Positions 1-8,770 of a DNA stretch of 64,000 bases are shown here, piece by piece. The DNA is from Paraburkholderia dinghuensis. Its GTDB lineage: Bacteria > Pseudomonadota > Gammaproteobacteria > Burkholderiales > Burkholderiaceae. Both the position numbers and the translations under genes were made by a program. Where the stretch lies: contig NZ_RQIS01000001.1 in assembly GCF_003837865.1 (NCBI RefSeq), forward strand, positions 62,001 through 126,000. Direction: 5' to 3'. The notes under the pieces are model-generated. The model made no database searches. It saw only the letters and a list, made by a program, of their open reading frames with translations, and was not told where the DNA came from. Within the stretch, counting starts at the first letter, position 1, and each line of letters starts with the position of its first letter.

Positions 1-170
1 CGCCCAGACGAAATGCAGAGCACGCCTCGTAAACAGATGAAAAACCGGACTATTTTAGCCGAAAAGGGGTGCGGCCGGCAGAGTCCGGGAGGATGAGGCT
101 CGTACGGCAGCGCGGGCGCGGCGGCACGGCACGGTATGTTGAGCGCGTGCGTCGCTGCGCGGACGTGCAT

Positions 171-482
171 TCAGGCGCCAAGCCCTAGCGCTTCGCGCAC
201 ACGCGCCTCGTCAAGCCAGTAGTGGCACAACTCGACGCCATTGCACACGAGCACAGGTACGAGTTCGTCGTAGCGGGCCTCCAATGCGGGGTCAGAATCG
301 ACGTCGATGACATCGACCCGCGCCCCCGCTGCCGCGGCAAACGGCTCGAGCGCCGCGCGCATGTCGTCGCACAGATGACACCATGCGCGGCCATACAGCA
401 CCAGGTGCGGCGCGCCCACGCTTGCCTGCGCAGGCATCGGCGTTGAGGCTTGTGTCGGCGCTTGCGTCGGCATTTTCGTCAT
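171..482 (-). CDS. Glutaredoxin/thioredoxin-fold family protein
   Basis: 103-residue protein with a thioredoxin-like start: a short beta strand (LVLYGRAWCHLCDD) carrying a CxxC motif (CHLC) near residues 35-38, then a DVIDVDSDP segment and a conserved VPVL cis-proline region. This is the short glutaredoxin-like family often found after mucD in Burkholderia. Its ATG overlaps the mucD stop in an ATGA arrangement, so it is co-transcribed with the sigma-E operon. The roughly 25-residue Pro/Gln/Thr-rich N-terminus is low complexity, and a later start is possible. A redox role in envelope stress is inference. Confidence 0.85.
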   Translation of the reverse strand: MTKMPTQAPTQASTPMPAQASVGAPHLVLYGRAWCHLCDDMRAALEPFAAAAGARVDVIDVDSDPALEARYDELVPVLVCNGVELCHYWLDEARVREALGLGA

Positions 483-1981
483 TTCTGTGCCGGGCTGTGC
501 GGCCGGACCGGCACGAACTGCGTGTTGTCGCCGCGCCGTACGAGAACGGCCACCATCTTCTGCGGATCGAGGCGCGAGGTCACTTCCTGGAACTGCTTCA
601 CGCCCGTGATATCGGTGTCGCCCACTCGCAGGATGATGTCGCCCTTCTGCAGACCGGCGCGTGCCGCCGGGCCGTCGACAGAATCCACCAGCACGCCGCC
701 CTTGATCTTCAATTGCGCCAACTGATCGGCCGGAATCTCCGCCACGGAGAGGCCAAGCACATTCGAAGCGCGCGGCTTCGGCTCCGGCGCCTTCTTCAGG
801 TCGCCCTTCGCCGACTTCTCGGTCTGCATTTCGGCAATCGTGATCGGCAGTTCGCGCGTCTGTCCCTTGCGCCAGACCGTGATCGTCGCCTTGGTGCCCG
901 GCTTCGTGTCGCCAACCATGCGCGGCAGGTCCGTCGCAGCGTCGACGGACTGGCCGTTGAATTTCGTGATAATGTCGCCCGGCTGGACGCCGGCCTTATC
1001 GGCCGGGCCACCTGGCTCGACGCTCGACACCAGTGCGCCCTGCGCCTTCGGCAACCCGAGCGAGTCGGCAACGTCCTTCGTCACCTCGCCGATCGCCACC
1101 GCGATGCGACCGCGCGTGACCTTGCCGGACCGCTCCAGTTGATCGGCGACGCGCATCGCTTCGTCGATCGGAATCGCGAACGAGATGCCCATGAAGCCGC
1201 CGGTCCGACTGTAGATCTGCGAGTTGATGCCGATGACCTCGCCCTGCATGTTGATGAGCGGACCACCCGAATTGCCCGGGTTCACAGCCACGTCGGTCTG
1301 GATGAACGGCAGATAGTCGCCCGTGTCGCGACCCTTGGCGCTGACGATGCCCGCCGTGACGGTGTTTTCGAGCCCGAACGGCGAACCGATCGCAACGACC
1401 CACTCGCCGACACGCAGCTTCCTCGAATCGCCGATAGTCACGGCCGGCAGATTGCTCGCCTGAATCTTGACGACGGCGACGTCCGTGCGCTCATCGACGC
1501 CGATCAGCTTCGCCTTGAACTCGCGCTTGTCGGTGAGCGTGACGTAGATGGTGTCAGCGTCGTCGATGACGTGCGCGTTGGTCATCACATAGCCATCACT
1601 CGACAGGATGAAGCCCGAGCCGACACCGCTGCTCTGCTCGGGGTCGTTACCGCCGTTATCGGGCGTCGGCTGATCCTGGTCACCCTGCTGCCCACCGCGC
1701 GGCACCTGGCCCTGCGGCCCCTGAGGCAGTGGAATGCCGAAGAAACGGCGGAAAAATTCCGACATGTCGCCGTTGTCCACGCCCGGTGGCAGGCCGCGCT
1801 GCACGGAACTCACGCGCGTCGTGGTACGGATGTTGACGACGGATGGTCCGACCTTGTCGACGAGATCGGTGAAATCGGGCAAGTTGGCGGCAGGTGCCGC
1901 CGACGCCACATGCGGTGCAAACGGCAGGCACGCCGCAAGCACCGCGGCCGCGAACAATTTGCGCAGCGGAAGAATCGTCAT
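479..1981 (-). CDS. mucD: Periplasmic serine protease DegQ/MucD (Do family)
   Basis: 500-residue HtrA-type protease with an N-terminal signal peptide (cleavage near HVASAAPA). The catalytic triad is visible: His in TNAHVIDD, Asp in DERTDVAVV and Ser in the NPGNSGGP motif. Two PDZ domains follow (GGPADKAGVQPGDII and GPAARAGLQKGDIIL). Length and domain order match the DegP/DegQ/MucD group. It lies directly downstream of the sigma-E, anti-sigma and MucB genes on the same strand, which favours the MucD name. It degrades or refolds misfolded periplasmic proteins and dampens sigma-E signalling. A linker rich in Gln/Gly/Asp follows the N-terminus. Confidence 0.95.
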   Translation of the reverse strand: MTILPLRKLFAAAVLAACLPFAPHVASAAPAANLPDFTDLVDKVGPSVVNIRTTTRVSSVQRGLPPGVDNGDMSEFFRRFFGIPLPQGPQGQVPRGGQQGDQDQPTPDNGGNDPEQSSGVGSGFILSSDGYVMTNAHVIDDADTIYVTLTDKREFKAKLIGVDERTDVAVVKIQASNLPAVTIGDSRKLRVGEWVVAIGSPFGLENTVTAGIVSAKGRDTGDYLPFIQTDVAVNPGNSGGPLINMQGEVIGINSQIYSRTGGFMGISFAIPIDEAMRVADQLERSGKVTRGRIAVAIGEVTKDVADSLGLPKAQGALVSSVEPGGPADKAGVQPGDIITKFNGQSVDAATDLPRMVGDTKPGTKATITVWRKGQTRELPITIAEMQTEKSAKGDLKKAPEPKPRASNVLGLSVAEIPADQLAQLKIKGGVLVDSVDGPAARAGLQKGDIILRVGDTDITGVKQFQEVTSRLDPQKMVAVLVRRGDNTQFVPVRPHSPAQK

Positions 1982-2002
1982 TTTGTAGTCAGCCGAAGGA
2001 TT

Positions 2003-3061
2003 TTACCTAGGAGCCTTATATTCTATGGCAGACGCGAACTGCTGCAACGTGGTCTGGGGCACTTCGCCGAGCAAGGTGATCCAGTAGTCGCCACTACGCT
2101 TCACGAGGACGTGGGTAGCGCCGTCGCTGCCCGAGCCTTCCTTGCGATTGTTGTGCGCGACCGGCTCAACGAAAATTGAGATAGCGGCGAGTCCGTCCGA
2201 AAAAACGGCCTGATCGACGGGAATGGGCGGATCGCTCGAGTCGCTGGCAGCCATGGGGCGGCGCAGTTCGCGAATTTTGCGGAACCCCGGCACCGTCGTG
2301 CCGAAACGCCAGCCCTGCGCCTCCATGTCGACCGGCTCGAGCGGCGGGTGCACGACGTTCCAGCCAGCCGTATTGCGCATGCCGTTGATGATCGCGGCGT
2401 TGTCCAGTGGCACGCCAATACGAACCTGCGTAAACGCAAGCTGTTCCAGTACCTGCCCGGTCGAGGGATCGATCGTCTGCGCGCGCAACAGGAGACCCGT
2501 TTTGGCGTCGGCCCAGAACTTGTAGGCGAAGCGGTAAGCGTCCTTCGGATCGAGTTCGATGACCTTGCTGTCGATGCCCGCAACACGGTCGGTGCCGAGC
2601 ATCTTCGGGGTGTAGACGGACAGCACCTGGGCAGCACTCGTGGACAGCAGCGCCGGGAAGGCATCCTTGTTCTGGCGCTTCTCGACGACGAGAAGTTTGC
2701 GCTCGGGCACGAACGTATAAACGTCGTCGTTGTGACGGAAGAGCTTGCGCGGCTTGCCTTCGAGGCTTTCCAGCTGCTCATACTCGCCGTCGGTCTTCGT
2801 CGCGAAATGCGTGATCCGCGACGACTGCACGAACGCGCCGCGCTGATAGACAAACGTACCTTCGTAGTTTTGCTGCTGGGCGGCCTGGTGGACGCGATCG
2901 AGCCAGTGAGCCGCGCCTTGCTGCGCTGCAGCATCGGGAGTCGACGCCCCCTGCGGCGTGCTCGCGACCACAGGCAGAGCGGTTAGCAATACGGCCGCGC
3001 AGCACAGGAATGCCGGCAGCCGCCCCCAATTCGTCGTTTTATTGAACCGCAATGTCTGCAT
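2003..3061 (-). CDS. mucB: Sigma-E regulatory protein MucB/RseB
   Basis: 352-residue periplasmic protein. It starts at MQTLRFNK, which gives a normal signal peptide (cleavage near VVAST). The open frame extends upstream, but that part overlaps rseA in another frame and lacks a signal peptide. The body carries the MucB/RseB signature: NYEGTFVYQRG, then SSRITHF, and the YRFAYKFWADAKTGLLLRA lipid-binding-fold strand. MucB binds the periplasmic part of the anti-sigma factor and protects it from proteolysis. It begins 5 bp after the rseA stop and sits between rseA and mucD, the usual operon order. Confidence 0.93.
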   Translation of the reverse strand: MQTLRFNKTTNWGRLPAFLCCAAVLLTALPVVASTPQGASTPDAAAQQGAAHWLDRVHQAAQQQNYEGTFVYQRGAFVQSSRITHFATKTDGEYEQLESLEGKPRKLFRHNDDVYTFVPERKLLVVEKRQNKDAFPALLSTSAAQVLSVYTPKMLGTDRVAGIDSKVIELDPKDAYRFAYKFWADAKTGLLLRAQTIDPSTGQVLEQLAFTQVRIGVPLDNAAIINGMRNTAGWNVVHPPLEPVDMEAQGWRFGTTVPGFRKIRELRRPMAASDSSDPPIPVDQAVFSDGLAAISIFVEPVAHNNRKEGSGSDGATHVLVKRSGDYWITLLGEVPQTTLQQFASAIEYKAPR

Positions 3062-3066
3062 CAGAC

Positions 3067-3702
3067 TCACTGGTGTTGCGCGGGTTGCGCCGGAATGGCG
3101 GCAGCCCGGATCAGCGGCATGGAATCCAGCATCACCGGTTGCTGGGCGAACTGCTGATGTGCCTCCAGATACGCGTCGAGGCGCGCGTCGCGAATGAAGT
3201 TGCCATCCTGGGTCGCGGCGGTCTGCACTGGCGCTGCGTTCATCGCGACACGCTGGACTCCGTTGCCTTGCGACGAGGCCACCGACGCAACCTGCGTGCC
3301 GCCGCCGACGCCAACGCCGTGCATCTGCGGCACGACGATCCACGTGAGCGTAGCAGCCGCAGCGGCAACCGCAAGCGTGGGGACAACGCGGTGACGCAGC
3401 GCGAGGATGCGACTGACGCGGCTGGCCGGCAGCGCCGCGGGCGCCAGCACATGCGGCTCGGCCTCGAAGCGCGCGGCGAAGCCCGCCATGAACGACTGGC
3501 TCGCGGCCGGCTTGACCGCGAGGTCGTCCGAACGCAGCACATCGCCGATCAAGTGATACACGGACCACGCCGCGTAATCGGCTTGATCGAGTTCAGCAAA
3601 AACACCGTTCGGATGCTCACCGGCGGGCAATTCCCCGTCGACGAACGCGGACAGACGCTCGCCGCGCGAGCCTGACACCGATTGCATCGAGACCGATCCC
3701 AT
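3067..3702 (-). CDS. rseA: Sigma-E anti-sigma factor RseA/MucA
   Basis: About 211 residues. The cytoplasmic N-terminal half has the anti-sigma-E pattern (GERLSAFVDGEL, WSVYHLIGDVLR). A single transmembrane segment follows (about VVPTLAVAAAAATLTWIVVP), then a periplasmic tail. It inserts in the inner membrane, sequesters RpoE, and is cut under envelope stress. The chosen ATG at 3702 has GGGGAG just upstream. An in-frame ATG four codons earlier (3714) is the alternative. It lies between rpoE and mucB on the same strand, which fixes the identification although this family diverges fast. Confidence 0.9.
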   Translation of the reverse strand: MGSVSMQSVSGSRGERLSAFVDGELPAGEHPNGVFAELDQADYAAWSVYHLIGDVLRSDDLAVKPAASQSFMAGFAARFEAEPHVLAPAALPASRVSRILALRHRVVPTLAVAAAAATLTWIVVPQMHGVGVGGGTQVASVASSQGNGVQRVAMNAAPVQTAATQDGNFIRDARLDAYLEAHQQFAQQPVMLDSMPLIRAAAIPAQPAQHQ

Positions 3703-3804
3703 GATGCTCCCCATTCCCTGACTAACTGCCCCATAGAGACAGCAACCGACACCAACCCCGTGAATCGTATCCGCGCCCGAAGGACACGCTGAGCGGGTTA
3801 TCCG

Positions 3805-4404
3805 CTACCAGCGCTTGCCCTCCGGAGTGTCCAGCAACGGACGCAATTTTGCCGCAATGGCCTCGCGCGCACGAAAAATTCGCGATCTGACGGTGCCGAT
3901 CGGGCAACCCATCATCTCAGCAATTTCCTCGTAGCTCAAACCTTCAATTTCCCGAAGCGTAATGGCGGTGCGCAGTTCTTCCGGCAAAAGCGCCATGGCG
4001 GCATTGACCGTCTCGGCGATCTGCTTGCTCATCAACATCGACTCGGGCGTATTGATATCCCTTAGTTGATCGGCGTCCGAGAAAGTTTCAGCTTCTTCTG
4101 CATCTGCTTCGGTAGATGTGGGGGCACGTCTTCCCTGGGTCGCAAGGTAGTTCTTCGCCGTATTGACCGCAATCCGGTACAACCACGTATAGAAAGCCGA
4201 TTCGCCGCGAAACTGCGGCAACGCCCGGTACGCCTTGATAAAGGCGTCCTGCGCCACGTCCTCGACCTCCGCGGGATCCCGCACGAGGCGCGAGATCAGA
4301 CGGATGATCTTGCGGTGGTATTTCGAGACCAGAAGCTCGAACGCGGCCTTGTCGCCATTCTGCACACGTTCAACAAGTACCTGGTCGATTTCTTTTTCGC
4401 TCAC
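3805..4404 (-). CDS. rpoE: RNA polymerase sigma factor RpoE (AlgU)
   Basis: 199-residue ECF sigma factor. Region 2 includes YHRKIIRLISRLVRDPAEVEDVAQDAFIKAYR in two blocks. Region 4 has the helix-turn-helix (TLREIEGLSYEEIAEMMGCPIGTVRSRIFRARE). Length is typical. It directs transcription of envelope stress genes and is released from RseA after proteolysis. It is first in the rpoE-rseA-mucB-mucD set. The upstream gap has a TACAAT hexamer on the minus strand but no convincing sigma-E type promoter that I could identify. Confidence 0.97.
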   Translation of the reverse strand: MSEKEIDQVLVERVQNGDKAAFELLVSKYHRKIIRLISRLVRDPAEVEDVAQDAFIKAYRALPQFRGESAFYTWLYRIAVNTAKNYLATQGRRAPTSTEADAEEAETFSDADQLRDINTPESMLMSKQIAETVNAAMALLPEELRTAITLREIEGLSYEEIAEMMGCPIGTVRSRIFRAREAIAAKLRPLLDTPEGKRW

Positions 4405-4542
4405 CTGAAAAATCCGTTAGCTCATGGTAGACGCGGGGCGACCATTGTAGCGCCCCCCGCTCACCCATCACGTTACGCGAATATCACCGGTTACAGTCTT
4501 TACAGCGAGTGTCGTCGCTTACTGTCGGAGCAGGATGGGCGC

Positions 4543-5037
4543 TCACCGTCCGGCGGCGCAGCGCGCCCGGACGGCCAGCGCGCGAAAAGCCTCGGAGTCG
4601 AGCGCATCGGCGGCAATCAGCACGGTTGCGCGCCGCTTGCCTCCTCGCAGATCCAGCGCGAGCAGGCTGGTGCCCCACTGGGATGCACCAGTCAAACGCC
4701 CCCGCTCAATACGGGCACCATCGCGCGAGCAGGCCGCGATCGAATCCGACCCGATTTCGACGAAAACGGGTTGCTTGCGACGCCAGGCCGCGGCTGCCAG
4801 CCCGCAGACGGCAAGGAAAGCCAGTGTAGGCAGGACGGAGCGCGCGGCGCCAAGCCAGGGCGCCAGTGTCGTATAGACCGCCGCCACTGCGATGCCGATA
4901 GCGGTAGCAAGAACGAGATGAAGCGCCACGGACTGGCGCAACATGATGCGCGGCACGTCAACGCGCCGCGAGAGGAAAGAGGAATCGCAGCTGGCCGGGG
5001 AATCCGGCGCAGCCGCTTGATCGTCGATGAGGGTCAA
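4543..5037 (-). CDS. Small inner-membrane protein, possibly YgfX-like
   Basis: 164 residues if translation starts at TTG (5037), which overlaps the fabF stop codon. An in-frame ATG at 4944 would give a shorter protein that still contains both membrane segments. There are two adjacent hydrophobic helices ([20 protein letters not shown] and [19 protein letters not shown]). A cytoplasmic tail follows with [10 protein letters not shown] and [16 protein letters not shown]. Two N-terminal helices plus a tail ending in D-[AS]-L...FR-x-L-x-V-R resemble the YgfX/CptA family, but this is by eye only. Coupling to fabF suggests co-translation; the function is not established. Confidence 0.7.
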   Translation of the reverse strand: MTLIDDQAAAPDSPASCDSSFLSRRVDVPRIMLRQSVALHLVLATAIGIAVAAVYTTLAPWLGAARSVLPTLAFLAVCGLAAAAWRRKQPVFVEIGSDSIAACSRDGARIERGRLTGASQWGTSLLALDLRGGKRRATVLIAADALDSEAFRALAVRARCAAGR

Positions 5038-6275
5038 ACGTGGCGCTTGATGACCAGCGTGCCGTTCGTGCCGCCGAACCCGAATGAGTTCTTCAGCGCG
5101 ACGTCGATCTTCATCTCCCGCGCGGTGTTCGCGCAGTAGTCCAGGTCGCATTCGGGGTCCTGGTTGAAGATGTTGATCGTCGGTGGCGAGATCTGGTTGT
5201 GCACGGCAAGCACCGAGAACACCGATTCGAGACCGCCAGCGCCGCCGAGCAGGTGCCCGGTCATCGACTTCGTCGAATTCACGACGATGTCCTTCGCGTG
5301 GTCACCGAACGCGCGCTTGATCGCGATCGTTTCCGCGAGGTCGCCAAGCGGCGTCGACGTGCCGTGCGCATTCAGCCAGTTCACCTCGTCGGCGTTGATG
5401 CGTGCGTTGCGCATTGCCGCCAGCATGCAGCGGCGTGCGCCGTCGCCGTCTTCGAGCGGCGCGGTCATGTGATACGCGTCGCCGCTCATGCCGTAGCCGG
5501 TGATTTCCGCGTAAATCCTCGCACCGCGCTTCTTCGCGTGCTCGTACTCTTCGAGGACCATCACGCCAGCGCCTTCACCCAGCACGAAACCGTCGCGGTC
5601 CTTGTCCCACGGACGGCTCGCCGTCGCAGGATCGTCGTTGCGCTGCGAGAGCGCACGCGCTGCCGCGAAACCGCCGACGCCGAGCGGCGAAACGGTCGAT
5701 TCCGCGCCGCCCGCTATCATCACGTCGGCGTCGCCGTACTCGATGAGACGCGACGCTTCGCCGATGCAATGCAGGCCGGTCGTGCAGGCCGTGACCATCG
5801 AGAGATTCGGGCCCTTGAAGCCATACTTGATCGACAGATGGCCGGAGATCATGTTGATGATCGACGCAGGCACGAAGAACGGCGAAATACGGCGCGGACC
5901 GCGGTTCAACAGTTCGGTCTGCGTGACTTCGATCATCGGCAGGCCGCCGATACCCGAGCCCACCACAACGCCGACGCGTTCGGCATTCTCTTCGGTGACC
6001 TCGAAGCCGCTGTCCTGCATCGCCTGGATGCCCGCGGCGATGCCGAAATGGATGAACGTATCCATGTGACGGGCTTCTTTCGCCGGGATGTAATCCTCGA
6101 TGTTGAAGTCCTTAACCTCACCGGCGAAGCGGGTCGAAAAGTTCGTGGCATCGAACTTCGTGATATTGGCAATGCCGGACTTGCCGGCGACCACATTGGC
6201 CCAGCCGTCGGCAACATTATTGCCAACAGGCGAAATTAGTCCGAGGCCTGTAACGACAACTCGACGGCGGCTCAC
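5034..6275 (-). CDS. fabF: Beta-ketoacyl-ACP synthase II
   Basis: 413 residues from a GTG start ([13 protein letters not shown]) preceded by AAGGGG; the longer open frame upstream is not needed. Catalytic residues are visible: Cys in [11 protein letters not shown], His in [11 protein letters not shown], and His in [13 protein letters not shown]. This is the standard C-H-H triad of KAS I/II. It condenses malonyl-ACP with acyl-ACP during fatty acid elongation. It follows acpP in the fab cluster, separated by a 251-bp gap that holds a strong hairpin, so expression may be partly uncoupled from acpP. Confidence 0.97.
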   Translation of the reverse strand: MSRRRVVVTGLGLISPVGNNVADGWANVVAGKSGIANITKFDATNFSTRFAGEVKDFNIEDYIPAKEARHMDTFIHFGIAAGIQAMQDSGFEVTEENAERVGVVVGSGIGGLPMIEVTQTELLNRGPRRISPFFVPASIINMISGHLSIKYGFKGPNLSMVTACTTGLHCIGEASRLIEYGDADVMIAGGAESTVSPLGVGGFAAARALSQRNDDPATASRPWDKDRDGFVLGEGAGVMVLEEYEHAKKRGARIYAEITGYGMSGDAYHMTAPLEDGDGARRCMLAAMRNARINADEVNWLNAHGTSTPLGDLAETIAIKRAFGDHAKDIVVNSTKSMTGHLLGGAGGLESVFSVLAVHNQISPPTINIFNQDPECDLDYCANTAREMKIDVALKNSFGFGGTNGTLVIKRHV

Positions 6276-6298
6276 GGTAACCCCTTTTCCATAGATGA

Positions 6299-6356
6299 CA
6301 AAAACAAAAGCCACAGAGGCCACAGGAAATGCTCCTGTGAGCCCTGTGGCTGTTTG
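6299..6356 (-). terminator. Hairpin with T-rich tail between acpP and fabF
   Basis: On the minus strand, AGCCACAG and CTGTGGCT flank a second nested, imperfect stem (CACAGGA / TCCTGTG). The hairpin is followed by TTTTGTTTTT. It is downstream of acpP and just upstream of fabF, so it could act as a partial intrinsic terminator that lets acpP be expressed above its neighbours. Termination efficiency is inferred, not shown. Confidence 0.7.
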
Positions 6357-6526
6357 ACCGGCAAGAGCGCGCCAGCTAGTGCGGCGCTCGCATGCGGGTT
6401 CACTGGCGAGAGTCCTGGCGGGTCGCTTGCGCGACGCAGGCGTAGCCCCTTAGAAGCACCTCAGAGGCAACTCAAAGGCAACTCAAAGCAACTACGCAAC
6501 CGCGGACAATTGGCGCCTGAATGCCC

Positions 6527-6766
6527 TTAGGCCTTGACGTTCGCGCGAGCGTAGTCGATGGCTTGCTGGACCGTCGTGATCTTCTCGGCTTCCTCGTCCG
6601 GGATTTCCATACCGAATTCGTCTTCGAGTGCCATCACGAGTTCGACGGTGTCGAGCGAGTCGGCGCCCAGATCGTTGACGAACGATGCTTCGTTCTTGAT
6701 TTCAGCTTCGGCGACGCCCAGTTGTTCGGCGACGATCTTCTTGACGCGCTGTTCGATGTTATCCAT
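6527..6766 (-). CDS. acpP: Acyl carrier protein
   Basis: 79 residues, acidic, all-helical type, with the phosphopantetheine attachment motif [10 protein letters not shown] (Ser near residue 37). Length and sequence are those of canonical AcpP. It carries growing acyl chains for the fab enzymes encoded on both sides. A strong ribosome binding site (TTGGAGGGG) precedes the ATG. A hairpin downstream and a promoter-like element upstream suggest its own high-level transcript. Confidence 0.98.
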
Positions 6767-6811
6767 TACCCCTCCAAGGGAAAAAGTCAGTTCATGAATG
6801 CGAGTGCGCGC

Positions 6812-6840
6812 ATTTTAGCAGGTTTAACCTGGCAGAAAAG
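6812..6840 (-). promoter_or_regulatory. Possible acpP promoter overlapping a palindrome
   Basis: The minus strand shows a -10-like TAAAAT (6812-6817) and a weak -35-like TTTTCT about 16 bp upstream. The spacer contains the palindrome CAGGTTTAACCTG (6819-6831). The position, between fabG and acpP, fits a dedicated acpP promoter with an operator. The -35 match is poor and no cognate regulator is known to me. Confidence 0.35.
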
Positions 6841-6932
6841 CGGCGCTCGAGGTTCCAGATGTGCTATACGCGACGGCGTTTGAGAAAGCGATCCAGCAAA
6901 CGCATCAAGGCGCGGATAGTACCCGAATCTTG

Positions 6933-7682
6933 TTACGACATGTACATGCCACCGTTCACGTGCAGCGTCGTGCCGGTGATGTAGCCCGCCTGCGAGGATG
7001 CGAGGAACGCAACCGCGTGAGCGATGTCCTCCGGGCTGCCGAGGCGGCCCAGCGGAATCTGCTGTTTGAGCGCCGCCTGCTGCTCGGCAGGCAGATCTTT
7101 CGTCATATCGGTGTCGATGAAGCCGGGCGCGACGCAATTCACGGTGATGCCCCGGCTGCCGATTTCGCGGGCCAGCGCGCGCGTCATGCCAGCCACACCA
7201 GCCTTCGCGGCGGCATAGTTGGCCTGGCCGGGATTGCCCGACGAACCCACCACCGACGTGATGTTGATGATGCGGCCGGTACGCGCCTTCATCATCGGGC
7301 GCAGCACGGCGCGCGAGAGGCGGAACACGGACTTCAGGTTCGTGTCGATGACCGCGTCCCACTCGTCGTCCTTCATCCGCATCGCGAGGTTATCCTGCGT
7401 GATGCCCGCGTTGTTCACGAGAATCGCGAGACCGCCGAATTCCTTCACGGTCGCGTCGATCAGCGCCTCGGCCGCCGCCGCGTCATTGACGTTGAGCACC
7501 GCACCGCGGCCCTTTACGCCCGCTTCTTCGAACGCCGCCGTGATGGCCTGCGCGCCCGCTTCGCTCGTCGCGGTGCCGATCACCGTCGCGCCCTGGCGCG
7601 CCAGTTCGAGTGCAATCGCCCGGCCGATGCCGCGCGAGGCACCCGTCACGATCGCCGCTTGATTATCGAGAGTCTTTTCCAT
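6933..7682 (-). CDS. fabG: 3-oxoacyl-ACP reductase
   Basis: 249-residue short-chain dehydrogenase. The NADPH-binding motif TGASRGIGRAIA is near residue 14, NNAG is in LVNNAGITQDN, the catalytic Ser is in ITSVVGSSGNPG, and YAAAKAG provides the Tyr and Lys. It reduces 3-oxoacyl-ACP to 3-hydroxyacyl-ACP. It lies between fabD and acpP, the usual fab cluster order, which distinguishes it from the many other SDRs. Confidence 0.97.
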   Translation of the reverse strand: MEKTLDNQAAIVTGASRGIGRAIALELARQGATVIGTATSEAGAQAITAAFEEAGVKGRGAVLNVNDAAAAEALIDATVKEFGGLAILVNNAGITQDNLAMRMKDDEWDAVIDTNLKSVFRLSRAVLRPMMKARTGRIINITSVVGSSGNPGQANYAAAKAGVAGMTRALAREIGSRGITVNCVAPGFIDTDMTKDLPAEQQAALKQQIPLGRLGSPEDIAHAVAFLASSQAGYITGTTLHVNGGMYMS

Positions 7683-7731
7683 CGGTTGTATCCGTTGCCA
7701 GTGTGACCCGGGTAACTGCTGTGTTAAGTAC

Positions 7732-8667
7732 TCAGGCAGTCGCGAGCTTGAGCGCTTCTTCGAGCGACTTCGGGTCCGCCACCGAGGCGCCCACGAGGTT
7801 GCCGTCGATGCGCTTCGTGAGACCCGCGAGCACCTTGCCGGGGCCGCACTCTATCACGTGGGTGACGCCTTGCGCCGCGATTGCCTGCACACACTCGACC
7901 CAGCGCACCGGGCCCGCAGCCTGGCGCACCAGCGCGTCGCGGATCTTCGCGGGATCGGTTTCGAACGCCACGTCGACGTTGTTCACGACGGGAATCGCCG
8001 GTGCGTTGAGCGTCACGTTCGAGAGGTACTCGCGCAGCTGGTCCGATGCGGGCTTGAGCAGCGACGAGTGGAACGGCGCCGAGACCGGCAGCGGGAGCGC
8101 ACGCTTCGCGCCCTTCACCTTGGCAATCTCGCAGGCTTTTTCGACCGAGGCCTTGTGGCCCGCGATCACGACTTGCGCCGGCGCGTTGAAGTTCACGGCT
8201 TCGACTACGCCACCCGCGGCCGAGGCTTCTGCACAGACTGCGCGAACGGTGTCATCGTCGAGGCCGAGCACGGCGGCCATGCCGCCCTCGCCTACCGGCA
8301 CCGCGCTCTGCATCGCCTGGGCACGGAAGCGCACGAGCGGCACGGCGTCGCGAAACGCGAGCACGCCGGCAGCGACGAGCGCCGTGTATTCGCCGAGGCT
8401 GTGGCCAGCAACGATCGCCGGCTGCGGACCACCCGCCTGTTGCCAGGCACGGTAGACAGCATAAGCAGCGCTCAGCATGACCGGCTGCGTGTTGGTCGTG
8501 AGGTTCAATTCGTCGGCCGGGCCTTCGGCGATCAGCTTGCCGAGATCCTGGTTGAGGGCATCGGAGGCTTCCTGCAGCGTTTCACGCACGATGGCGCTAT
8601 CGGCAAAAGCGTCCAGCATGCCGACTGCCTGTGAGCCCTGGCCGGGAAAGACAAATGCGAATTTCAT
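7732..8667 (-). CDS. fabD: Malonyl-CoA:ACP transacylase
   Basis: 311 residues starting at MKFAFVFPGQGSQ; the longer upstream frame is discarded because it adds no conserved residues. It has the acyltransferase signature GQGSQ, the nucleophile elbow GHSLGEYTALVAAG, the substrate Arg in LVRFRAQAMQ, and the His in SAPFHSSLL. It loads malonyl groups from CoA onto AcpP. It lies between fabH and fabG on the same strand. Confidence 0.97.
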   Translation of the reverse strand: MKFAFVFPGQGSQAVGMLDAFADSAIVRETLQEASDALNQDLGKLIAEGPADELNLTTNTQPVMLSAAYAVYRAWQQAGGPQPAIVAGHSLGEYTALVAAGVLAFRDAVPLVRFRAQAMQSAVPVGEGGMAAVLGLDDDTVRAVCAEASAAGGVVEAVNFNAPAQVVIAGHKASVEKACEIAKVKGAKRALPLPVSAPFHSSLLKPASDQLREYLSNVTLNAPAIPVVNNVDVAFETDPAKIRDALVRQAAGPVRWVECVQAIAAQGVTHVIECGPGKVLAGLTKRIDGNLVGASVADPKSLEEALKLATA

Positions 8668-8770
8668 AACGTCCCCAAATTCGTTCAATGCAGACGGGCG
8701 GCGCGCTGCGGCGAGCCGCGCGCATTGCGCGCGCCGGCAAGCAGGCGTGGCGCTACGCGCCCAGTCAAAA

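Noticed and set aside
383..2179. Long plus-strand open frame antisense to the glutaredoxin-like gene and mucD
   Set aside because: Opposite strand of well-identified genes; the translation is Arg/Ala rich with no motif. GC-rich genomes give long antisense frames through codon bias.
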